A stretch of 64,000 nucleotides of DNA from an uncultured Clostridia bacterium (GTDB lineage Bacteria > Bacillota > Clostridia > Christensenellales > Borkfalkiaceae): contig CAMUFJ010000004.1 of NCBI GenBank assembly GCA_947088135.1, forward strand, positions 13,014-77,013. The letters are read 5' to 3'. Below are positions 24,963-34,800 of this stretch, in pieces. A program made the translations under genes and the position numbers. How positions within the stretch are numbered: the stretch's first letter is position 1; each line of letters opens with the position of its first letter. Below the pieces are notes generated by a model, which was not told the origin of the DNA, made no database searches, and was given only the letters and a program-made list of their open reading frames with translations.

Positions 24963-26108
24963 ATGAACGAAGGTCATGAATTAGACGAAAAACTCCATAC
25001 CGCCTCCGAAGAGAACAAGGCGGAAACCGTCGAAACGGATATCTCCAAAGCGGAAGCCGTCAAAACGGAAGTTACCCAAGCCGTTGAAGCAGTAGTTGCC
25101 GAAACGGCGGAAGCGGGGGAAGAAGAGGCTACCTATAAGGAAATGAGCCCGCTCCGCCTCGTCATGCGCAGGTTCTTCCGCTCCAAGCTCTCCATCGTCG
25201 GGCTTGTCATGATCGCGTTTTTGTTCATCTTTTCCTTTTTCGGTCCCGTCGTGTATCGGGCGTGGGGGGAGGAAGAGCAGGATCTGACCCCTACGACGAG
25301 CATCGTGCAGGAGAGCTACTCCTACCGCGACGAGAACGGCGAGGAGATTACCGTTGTCGAGGTGCTCGAACACCAGAGCAGTACCAACACTTACGCAAAT
25401 CCTTCCTCAAAGCATCTTTTGGGGACTGACGACAAGGCGATGGACGTGTTCGTCCGTCTTATGTACGGCGGGCGTATCTCGCTCATGATCGGCTTTATCG
25501 TCGTCATTTTGGAAACGGTCATCGGCATTATTTTGGGGGGCTTGGCGGGCTATTTCGGCGGCTGGGTCGATCAGATCATCATGCGTATCGTCGATATATT
25601 CAGCTGTATTCCGACGCTGCCCATATTGCTCATCGCCTCTTCGGTGATCGACTCATGGGAGCTCAGCGCCGACCAGCAAATATACGTGCTCATGGTCATC
25701 ATCACGATATTCAGTTGGAGCGGCGTCGCGCGAATGGTGCGCGGACAGATTTTGTCCCTCAGAGAACAGGAATACATCACGGCGACGGAGGTCATGGGGC
25801 TTCCCACTTGGCGGAAGATTTTCAAACACCTCATTCCCAACGTAATGCCCCAGCTTATCGTTTCCATGACTCTTGGCTTAGGCAGCGTTATTTTGTACGA
25901 ATCCACCCTGTCCTATTTGGGGCTCGGCGTAAAGTTCCCCAAGGCGGCGTGGGGGTCGATGATCGCGCTCGTGAACGACCCCATGATCATGCAATATCAC
26001 CCCAACGTTTGGTTGCCCGCGGGCTTCCTCATCGTCATCGCCGTGCTCGGGTTCAACTTCGTCGGCGACGGATTGCGGGACGCAATGGATCCCAAGGCGA
26101 GGAAATAG
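24963..26108 (+). CDS. oppC: Oligopeptide ABC transporter permease OppC with acidic N-terminal tail
   Basis: Second channel subunit, 381 residues. A family core begins only at about residue 66 with SPLRLVMRRFFRSKLSIVGLVMI, runs through HLLGTDDKAMDVFVRLMYGGRISL, the EAA loop EYITATEVMGLPTWRKIFKHLIPN and the closing GDGLRDAMDPKARK, all typical. Before it stands a 60-residue cytosolic tail rich in Glu, Ala, Thr and Val (AEAVKTEVTQAVEAVVAETA), which ordinary OppC lacks. The ATG at 24963 is preferred to the GTG at 24954 because GAGGTGG lies at SD distance. The next gene follows after 3 bases. Confidence 0.94.
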   Translation: MNEGHELDEKLHTASEENKAETVETDISKAEAVKTEVTQAVEAVVAETAEAGEEEATYKEMSPLRLVMRRFFRSKLSIVGLVMIAFLFIFSFFGPVVYRAWGEEEQDLTPTTSIVQESYSYRDENGEEITVVEVLEHQSSTNTYANPSSKHLLGTDDKAMDVFVRLMYGGRISLMIGFIVVILETVIGIILGGLAGYFGGWVDQIIMRIVDIFSCIPTLPILLIASSVIDSWELSADQQIYVLMVIITIFSWSGVARMVRGQILSLREQEYITATEVMGLPTWRKIFKHLIPNVMPQLIVSMTLGLGSVILYESTLSYLGLGVKFPKAAWGSMIALVNDPMIMQYHPNVWLPAGFLIVIAVLGFNFVGDGLRDAMDPKARK

Positions 26109-26111
26109 CGT

Positions 26112-27272
26112 ATGAAACCCAAGAAAAATACAAATTATATCTCGCTGAAAGAATCGCGCAAGATCATCAAATATAACGTCAAGCAAATGCGCTACTATGA
26201 GGCGCAAAAACGGCGCAAACTCACCCAAGAGGAGTTTACCGGCGTCATGCGCGACGAGAACAACATCATTGAAATCGACGGCTTAAAGACCTGTTTCTTT
26301 ACGGACACGGGCACGGTCATGTCGGTCAACGGCGTTTCCTTCGATATCCCCAAAAATAAGATCGTCGGCGTCGTGGGGGAATCAGGTTGCGGTAAGAGCG
26401 TTACTTCGCTTTCTATCATGCAACTCGTGCAGGCGCCCCAAGGACAGACCGTGGCGGGGGAAATCCGCTTTAATTCCGACGATTTGGGTACCAACGAGGA
26501 AGGCAAAAAACTTGCCTACGATATCGTGAAGATGCCCACCCGCGAAATGTACAAGATCCGCGGGAAAGACATTACCATGATTTTCCAAGAGCCCATGACG
26601 AGCTTAAATCCCGTGTTTACGATCGGATTCCAGCTCGACGAAGTGTCCTTCGTCCACTCGCCCGACATGAGCAAGGAGGCGGCGAAGGCGTACAGTATCG
26701 AGCTCTTGAAAAAGGTGGGCATTTCCATGCCCGAGCACGTGTATAAGAGTTATCCGCACGAACTATCGGGAGGAATGCGCCAGCGCGTCATGATCGCTAT
26801 GGCGATCGCGGGCAAGCCCAAGCTCATTATTGCCGACGAGCCGACGACCGCGCTCGACGTTACCATTCAGGCGCAGATTTTGGAGCTTCTGCGCGAACTG
26901 CAAAAGCAAGAGGGCTGTTCGGTCATGCTTATCACGCACGATTTGGGCGTGATCGCGGAAATGGCGGACGAAGTAGTCGTCATGTACGCAGGGCGGGTCA
27001 TCGAGCGGGGCACGGTGCAGGATATTTTCTTAAATCCCCTGCATCCCTATACGGTGGGCTTGCAAAAGAGCAAACCGCTCCTCGATTCGGACGCGAACGA
27101 ACCGCTCTATTCCATTCCCGGGCAGGTGCCCAATCCCATCAACTTGCCCAACGCCTGTTATTTCAAAAACCGCTGTAACCGCTGCACCAAAGCGTGCGCG
27201 GGCGAGTATCCCCAAACGGTACAGGTCAGCCCCACCCATTCGGTGGCGTGCTACCTTTACGCAAAAGAGTGA
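26112..27272 (+). CDS. oppD: Oligopeptide ABC transporter ATPase OppD
   Basis: One of the two ATPase subunits, 386 residues. Walker A is GESGCGKS, the signature is LSGGMRQR, Walker B is [12 protein letters not shown] and the switch histidine lies in LITHDLG. The C-terminal oligopeptide/dipeptide tail domain includes [10 protein letters not shown] and four cysteines ([14 protein letters not shown]) placed as in the Fe-S binding group of DppD/OppD. A basic N-terminal extension of about 50 residues ([20 protein letters not shown]) stands before the ABC core and is unusual. It lies 3 bases after oppC and 8 before oppF. Confidence 0.95.
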   Translation: MKPKKNTNYISLKESRKIIKYNVKQMRYYEAQKRRKLTQEEFTGVMRDENNIIEIDGLKTCFFTDTGTVMSVNGVSFDIPKNKIVGVVGESGCGKSVTSLSIMQLVQAPQGQTVAGEIRFNSDDLGTNEEGKKLAYDIVKMPTREMYKIRGKDITMIFQEPMTSLNPVFTIGFQLDEVSFVHSPDMSKEAAKAYSIELLKKVGISMPEHVYKSYPHELSGGMRQRVMIAMAIAGKPKLIIADEPTTALDVTIQAQILELLRELQKQEGCSVMLITHDLGVIAEMADEVVVMYAGRVIERGTVQDIFLNPLHPYTVGLQKSKPLLDSDANEPLYSIPGQVPNPINLPNACYFKNRCNRCTKACAGEYPQTVQVSPTHSVACYLYAKE

Positions 27273-27280
27273 GCCGATTT

Positions 27281-28591
27281 ATGGAAGAAATGATTATCAA
27301 TGAAGAGAATGCGACTCCCGCGGAGGAGGACGCGCTTCTCAGAGTGGAGGGCTTGAAAAAGTACTTCCCTATCTCGAAAAAACTTCATATCGTCGCGCCT
27401 GCGAAGGCGATCAAGGAGCGGATCGTTCACCTGTTCAACAAGGATAAACCCGTTGAAACGGAGAAAATCAAGTGGAGCACGACGACCTACCTCAAAGCGG
27501 TGGACGACGTGAGCTTTTCCGTGAAAAAGGGAACGACGATCGGCGTCGTGGGGGAATCGGGCTGCGGCAAAACCACCCTCGGGCGTACCGTGCTTCGGCT
27601 TCACGAGTCGGACGGCGGAAAAATCGTCTTTATGGGCGAGGACATCACGCATCTTAAAAAGAAGCAGATGATGAAGTACCGCACGGACATTCAGCTCATT
27701 TTTCAAGACCCGTATTCCAGCCTTCCGCCGAGAATGACGGTGGGAAGCATCATCGCCGAGCCTGTGCGCGTTCACAAGATCGTACCCAAGAACGAGGTCT
27801 ATAATTACGTTATCGACATCATGAAGCAGTGCGGTTTGCAACCGCAGTATTACGACCGCTATCCCCACGAATTCTCGGGCGGACAGCGTCAGCGTATCTG
27901 CATTGCGCGCGCGCTTGCCGTAAAGCCCAAGCTCGTCATTTGCGACGAGCCCGTGAGCGCGCTCGACGTTTCCATTCAGGCGCAGATCATCAACCTTTTA
28001 AAGGATCTGCAACGGAGTATCGGGCTCACTTACGTTTTCATCTCGCACGATTTATCCGTCGTTAAGTACATCACGGATCAAATTCTCGTCATGTATCTCG
28101 GCAACGCCATGGAGCAAAGCGAAACGGAGGATCTGTTCAACAATCCTCTGCACCCTTACACGAAAGCGCTTTTCTCCGCCGTGCCCGTTCCAAATCCCAC
28201 GGTCAAGATGAACCGCATTATTTTGGAGGGAGATATTCCGTCGCCCGCCAACCCGCCCGCAGGGTGCAAATTCCATACCCGTTGCGCGCATTGTATGAAG
28301 GTCTGCAAGTTCAAACAGCCCGAATACGTCGAAGCGAAAGAAGGGCATTTCGTCGCCTGTCACCTGTATAATAAAGAAGTCATGGACAATCTCGCCGTTT
28401 ACGACGAGGAGTACGACAGAATGGAAGAGGAAAGACGGATAGCCGCGGAGTTGGAGGCGCTTGATACCAAGAATGGAAGAAGAAGAAAAGTTAAAAAATC
28501 CGCAGGAGCAAGCGGAGCCGCAGATGGCGGAGCAGGCGACGGCGGAACCGCCGAAGCCCAAAGCGCGGAAGCGGAAGAAAAAAAAGATTAA
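27281..28591 (+). CDS. oppF: Oligopeptide ABC transporter ATPase OppF with inserted segment and extended tail
   Basis: Second ATPase subunit, 436 residues. Walker A GESGCGKTTLG, signature FSGGQRQR, Walker B LVICDEPVSALD and FISHDLSVV are intact, and the C-terminal cysteine set (CKFHTRCAHCMKVC) matches that of OppD. Two departures are seen. A segment of about 35 residues (KKLHIVAPAKAIKERIVHLF and on) is inserted between KYFPI and the Walker A strand. After the normal end near EVMDNLAVYDEEY the protein continues for about 45 residues in low-complexity Ala/Gly/Glu sequence, which overlaps the next gene in another frame. The ATG at 27281 has only a weak SD. Confidence 0.94.
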   Translation: MEEMIINEENATPAEEDALLRVEGLKKYFPISKKLHIVAPAKAIKERIVHLFNKDKPVETEKIKWSTTTYLKAVDDVSFSVKKGTTIGVVGESGCGKTTLGRTVLRLHESDGGKIVFMGEDITHLKKKQMMKYRTDIQLIFQDPYSSLPPRMTVGSIIAEPVRVHKIVPKNEVYNYVIDIMKQCGLQPQYYDRYPHEFSGGQRQRICIARALAVKPKLVICDEPVSALDVSIQAQIINLLKDLQRSIGLTYVFISHDLSVVKYITDQILVMYLGNAMEQSETEDLFNNPLHPYTKALFSAVPVPNPTVKMNRIILEGDIPSPANPPAGCKFHTRCAHCMKVCKFKQPEYVEAKEGHFVACHLYNKEVMDNLAVYDEEYDRMEEERRIAAELEALDTKNGRRRKVKKSAGASGAADGGAGDGGTAEAQSAEAEEKKD

Positions 28592-28790
28592 ATATGTAGA
28601 CGACGGGCATACCGTTTATAATATGGAGAACGTGGGAAACCGTCCGCCCAAGGGCGAAAAGGTGGGTCTTACGCGCAAGGAACGGCGCGCGGCGATCAAA
28701 GCGGCTTTTGCCTGCTATTTCCCAATTTTTCTCGGCGTATTGCTCTGTTTTACCGTCGCCGCATTATTGATATACCTATGGCTGAAATAA
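28473..28790 (+). CDS. Small membrane protein overlapping oppF
   Basis: A protein of about 105 residues with a long Glu/Gln/Pro-rich N-terminus, a very basic patch (PKARKRKKKKIKY near residues 29-41), a second basic block (LTRKERRAAIKAAF) and one C-terminal TM helix (FPIFLGVLLCFTVAALLIYLWL). It should be tail-anchored with its charged part in the cytosol. The first 119 bases overlap the end of oppF in another frame. The start is uncertain: ATG 28473 has GGAGG too far away, while TTG 28461 has it too close. Function unknown; its position suggests an Opp accessory or a link to the protease gene that follows. Confidence 0.65.
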   Translation: MEEEEKLKNPQEQAEPQMAEQATAEPPKPKARKRKKKKIKYVDDGHTVYNMENVGNRPPKGEKVGLTRKERRAAIKAAFACYFPIFLGVLLCFTVAALLIYLWLK

Positions 28791-28870
28791 AAACGGTCAA
28801 AAGGCAAAAATTAAAGGTAAGACTATTTCAGAAAGAACATTCATAGGAATTTAGGAATTAAGGAGTTATC

Positions 28871-31800
28871 ATGCGAAAGACAGTTATTTCCGTTTGTATG
28901 GCGCTTGCAATGACGGCAAGCTGCGTTGCTTGCGCAGTAGCGCCCGAGGACGAAACGCTGGAAAAAAATCAAGGCGCGGAGTCGCAACAAATCGAGCTTA
29001 TACAGAGCGACGCTAAATTTACGCAGGAGCAACAGCTCGCGCGCATTAAGGCGGAGTATCTCAAAGAAAACGGAGGGTACAAGGACAGCGACGCGGTCGT
29101 CGCGATCGTCACCTTGCAGGAGAACGCCGTAATCGACGACTATCTCGAAAAAGAGGACGTCAGCGTTACCCTTCGCGACTATGCGTTGGGCGAGGGCGCG
29201 GCGCAGGCGAAGCGCCAGCAGATGTTGCAAAACGCGCTCATTTCGGAGCTCACGAGAAACGATCTCATCACGGGCGTGGAGAACCGTTTTACCACCGTTA
29301 TGAACGGTATCGCCGTTTCCACGCAATACGGCAAGCTCGACGATATTAAGAAAATCGCGGGCGTTAAGAGCGTGTCCCTTTCCGATACGTTCAACCGCGT
29401 AAAAACGGCGGAGCGCGAAGGCGCGTCAAGTATCGTCAACGACGTTGACGTGTACGACACGGGTATTTTCAATTCGGGCAGCGTCAGCTTCACGGGGAAG
29501 AGAACGGCGGTCGCCGTGCTCGACTCGGGCTTCGATTGCTCGCACTCCGTGTTTGCCCGTCAACCAGAAGGCGAGCTGCTTGTCACTCAGCAGAGCGTTT
29601 CGGAAACCCTGCCCCGCATGAACGCCTCTACGACGACGCAGGGGCTGGAAATGACGGACGTTTGGTACAGCAGAAAAATTCCTTACGCTTACGATTATGC
29701 GGATAAAGACGACGACGTGTTCCCTTACGATTCCGAGCACGGCACTCACGTGGCGGGCATCATCGGCGGGAAGGACGACGTGATCACGGGCGTTGCGATC
29801 GATACGCAGCTCGTGCTTATGAAGGTGTTCCCCGACCTCGACGACGGTGCGAGAACGGAATGCATTTTGGCGGCGCTCGAAGATTCGGTCACGCTCGGCG
29901 TAGACGCGATCAATATGTCGCTCGGCTCTTCCTGCGGATTCGCGCGCGAAGAGGACGGCAACAAAATCAACGAAGTGTACGACAAGCTGGGCGAGAGCGG
30001 CGTGAGCCTTTTAACGGCGGCGAGCAACAGTTACAGCTCCGCGTTCGGCGGAGAACAGGGCAACACCAACAAAGTGACCAATCCCGATTCGGGCACGGTA
30101 GGCTCACCCTCCACCTATGCGGCTTCGCTCTCCGTCGCTTCCATCAGCGGTGTAAAGAGCAGTTACCTCGTTGCGAACGGGAAGGACGTTATCTTCTTCA
30201 CGGAATCGAGTTCCATTACGGGCAAGCCGAACGATTTCGTTGCCGAGCTCGAAGCGGCGGGTAAGCTCGAAGACGGCAGTAAGGAATTCGAGTACGTTAC
30301 GATTCCCGGTTACGGAAAACAAATCAACTATTCGGGCGTTGACGTGCACGGCAAGATCGCGCTTGTAAAGCGCGGCGACAACACGTTCGAAGATAAAGCG
30401 TTGCAGGCGAAGCTCAACGGCGCGGTCGCGTGCATCATCTATAACAACGTGGAAGGCGATATCTCCATGTCTATGGGAAAAACCGACCACATTCCCTGCG
30501 TTTCCATTACCAAGGAAAAGGGCACATTGCTTGCCGCGCACGACACGGGCACGTTGATGGTGGACGTCAAGAGCAAGGCGGGGCCTTTCATGTCCGACTT
30601 TTCGAGCTGGGGACCTTCCCCCAACTTGGAGCTCAAACCAGAGATTACGGCGCACGGCGGTACGATCAAGTCGTCCGTTCCCGGCGGTGAATACGACGAG
30701 CTGAGCGGTACTTCCATGGCTACCCCCAACCTCTGCGGCGTCGTGGTGCTTATCCGTCAGTTCTTAAAAGAAAAATATCCCGACTATGCCCCTCAGAAAA
30801 TCGTAAAGCTGTGCAATCAGATGCTGATGTCCACGGCGACGATCGTACTCAACGAAGAGGGCAACCCCTATTCTCCCCGTAAGCAGGGCGCGGGACTTGC
30901 AAGCCTTTACAACGTAGTGAATACCAAGGCGTACCTGTCGGTAGACGGGAAGGACCGCACCAAGATCGAGCTCGGCGACGATCCCGAACGCAACGGCGTG
31001 TACGAAATGGAGTTCAACGTGGTGAACGTGACGGGAAGCGAGCTTAGCTATAAGCTCTCCGTCGTCGGCATGACCGAAACGGTATCCTCTTCCGACAAAG
31101 AGTACGTTGCGGAAAAAGGACAGCTCCTCGGCGGTAAAATGCAGGCGGTCGTTACGGAGGGAGGCACGCTCTCGGGCGACACCGTTACCGTAAACGCTAA
31201 CGCTACCGCGAAGGTGAAAGTCACTTACACCTTAACGGACGCGGACAAAAAGCTGATCGATTCGCTCTTCCCTTACGGTATGTACGTGGAGGGTTTCGTG
31301 AAATTGCAAGCGGTCGAAGAAAGCGATATCGATTTGAATATCCCGTTCCTTGCTTTTTACGGCGATTGGACGCAGGCGCCCATGTTCGACAAGACCTTTT
31401 ACGAGGTAGAGTCGGAAGCGCACGACGGCTCGATCGACGACGAGGATAAGCTGAAAGCGGACTATTTCGCGACGACGCCCTACGGTTCTTATTTCTACAA
31501 CTACATTATTCCGCTCGGTAGTTATCTTTACGATATGGACGACGGTTACGATCCCATTCCCGCAACGGAAGAACACATTGCCGTTTCCGACCAGTTTGCG
31601 GCAATCGATGGTTTCGCGGCGATCTACGGCGGACTTCTCCGCTGCGCCAAGACCGTTACCTACACGATCACCGACAAGGTAACGGGCGAAGTGGTGAAGG
31701 AATTCGTCGATTATAACGGCAACAAGGCGTATTCCTTGGGCGGAACTCCCATTCCCTATTACGAATATATCAATTGGAGAGCGCGAGATTTCGATTTCGT

Positions 31801-34800
31801 CAACAACCGTTCTTACGAGTTTAAGCTCGCCGCTACGCTTGATTACGGCGAGGACGGCGGGAAATACACCAACGTGAGAAACACGTTTGCGTTCGATTTC
31901 CGCTTCGATAACGAGGCGCCCGTCATCAAAGAGGCAACCTACGAAAAGGTTTACGACCGCACCCTGAAAAAGGATCGGTACTATATCAACCTTACGGTGT
32001 ACGACAATCATTATGTACAGGCGATCACGCCCGTCATGTTCAATTCGTCCTCCGAATACACGACTCTGACCAATCATCCCATACCCGTGTACAGCGATAT
32101 GGGCAAGGACAACAAGGTGCGCATCGAGATTACCGATTTCTTGGACGATATCAAGAGCGACGCGCTTATTACGAGCTCGCTTGCGTTCATGGTCGAAGAC
32201 TACGCGCTCAACTCCAATTTGTATCTTTGCCAGCTTCCCGGCACGCGCGGCGAATTTAAGTTCACCCGCAACGGAGAAACGGACGGCAGCACGCTCACCA
32301 TTCTCACCATTTACGAGGACGAGGTGGTGGACTTGACCGCATATCTCGCCACGAGCGATCAGACGGTAGACAGTAACAAAGACTATCTTAAACATCTCGT
32401 TTGGCAGTCTTCCAACGAAAAGGTTGCTCTCGTAGAGCAGGGACAGGTGCGCGGTGTTTCGGCAGGACGTTCCACGATCAGCGTGTTGGAACAGATGAAT
32501 CTGCGCAAAGCATCTCTTCTCATCAACGTAGTAAAACGCGAAGAAACCGCTTCGCAACAAACGGAAGGGGGGAGGACGGCAACAACGCTTTCCGCCAACC
32601 ATCAAGACGACGTTTCGGACGCAAAGCTCGAATCGTTGCGGTTTGATTATTTCGAAACGATCGCCGCCTTCGCCCGTGCGGGGCAGACGAGCGACATCGG
32701 CTCGGCGGGCTCGAGAATATTCCTTTCCAGTCTTGGTTCGCGCGTAAGCATGTACCCCGGCGAGAGCATCAAGCTTCACTACGATTTACAGCCTTGGTAT
32801 GCGGAGGGGAACTATAAAGGTAAGCTTCACTATGTTTCCTCCGACCCCAACGTGGCGACCGTCAGCGAGGACGGCGTCGTAAACGCCATGAAGAAGGGCG
32901 CTGCGACGATCACCCTTCGCGTGGACGGCTCCAACATCATGGCGAGGCTCACCTTAACGGTAAACAGTGAATTTATTATCGAGAACCGCATGCTTGTAGC
33001 ATACAAGGGCTTGGGCGGCGTGGTGGAAATTCCAGACGACGAGGGCATCTTGTACGTAGGGCCCTATGCGTTCTGCCTTTACGAAATCGACAGGACGATC
33101 GACGTTCCCGAGGACGATTTGGATGCGAACAAGATCCCCCAAAGCAACACTACGGTGACGAAGATCATCATTCCCGAAGGCGTGGAAGAGGTACAAAAGT
33201 ATGCCTTCTACAACTGCTACGGGCTCGAAGAGGTGGTGCTTCCCTCTTCCGTAAAGTTTATCCGCGAGTTCGCCTTTTATCAGGACGAAAAGCTTGCAAG
33301 CATCAACCTCGATAAAGTTCAAGCGATCGGCGCGAATGCGTTTAACGGTTGCAAGGCGCTCGACAATATCGATCTCGCCAAGACTTATTCGATCGGGAGG
33401 AACGGTTTCAAAGGCTGTCTTTCGCTCTCGGCGGTGGACTTGACCGCCCTGCGTAACACGGGCGAAGCGGCATTCGAGGGTTGCACCTCGCTTGCAAACG
33501 TTACGTTTACCGAAAACACCAAACTTTCTCGGAGTATGTTCGCTCGTTCGGGTATCAAGACGGTCGATCTGTACGAGAGAATCGAAATTCCGCGTTTCTG
33601 CTTCGCGCAGTGTACCGAACTCACGCGGGTGACGCTTCATAACGACGTCGTTACCGTCGGTTACGGCGCGTTCTGCGAGAGCGGAAAGCTTGCGTCCGTT
33701 ACGATGAAAGGCGTCGGCAACCTCGGCGAACAGGCGTTTTACGCTTGCGGCGCGCTCACCGAGATCACGCTGCCCGACAGCGAGGTGGATATCGGCAACT
33801 ACGCGTTTATGGACTGCAACCAGCTTGCAACCGTCAAACTCGGCGCAAACACCGTATTGAACGGCATTACGGGGTCGGTGTTCCGCGGTACGGAGGTTTC
33901 CGCCTTCGAAGTGGCGGCGGGCAATAAAGCATACAAGACGGGCGCGGACGGAAAATTCCTGCTCGACGCGAGCGGAGAAACGATCGTCTTTGCGGCTATC
34001 GCGGATCTGCCCGAAAATCTTACGATCGGCTCTGCATACAAGAAAGTCGGCGCGAGCGCGTTCGGCGGAGCGAAGATCAAATCGCTCACGATCGAGGGCG
34101 CGGAAACGGAAATCGGCGACTATGCTTTTGCAAACTGCGAAGAGCTGACGGTTGTAAATTTCCCCGAGGGCGGAGTGAAGAGAATCGGTATTCACGCGTT
34201 CAACGGCGCGGTCAAGCTCGAAACGGCAGACCTTAGCGCTTTGAAATCGGTAGGGGATTACGCGTTCGCCAACAGCGGGTTGAAAAACGCCGTGCTGAGC
34301 GACAACGCCGAATTCGGCGAAGGCGCGTTCTTCCAGTCGAAGTTAGTTACGGTCACGGTCGGCGCAAATTCCTCCTTCGGGTTGGGCGCGTTCCAAAACT
34401 GCAAGGCGCTCACCGAGGTAACGATGCCGGGCGCGGGCGGAGTGCATTTCGGCGAAGCCTGCTTCTCGGGCGACAGCGCGCTCGTCACGCTCGACTTTAC
34501 GAAGGTGGACGGCTCGATCGAGCGGGAAGCCTTCTACGGTTGCACTTCCTTGAAGGGCTTCGACACGAAAATCAACTTGGCTGAGGTAACGGAGGTCGGC
34601 GATTACGCGTTTGCGGATTGCGGAGCGATCGAAGCCGTGCTTCTTCCCAAGATCGTAAAATTAGGCGAAGGCGCGTTCGCGCGCTATGCGCAAACGGGCG
34701 GTTCGGCTCCCGCGATCCAAACGATCGTCTTGCCCGAAACGCTCAAAGAAATGGGCGACGGCGTATTTTTGGGTTGCGAGCAGTTGACCTCCGTAACCCT

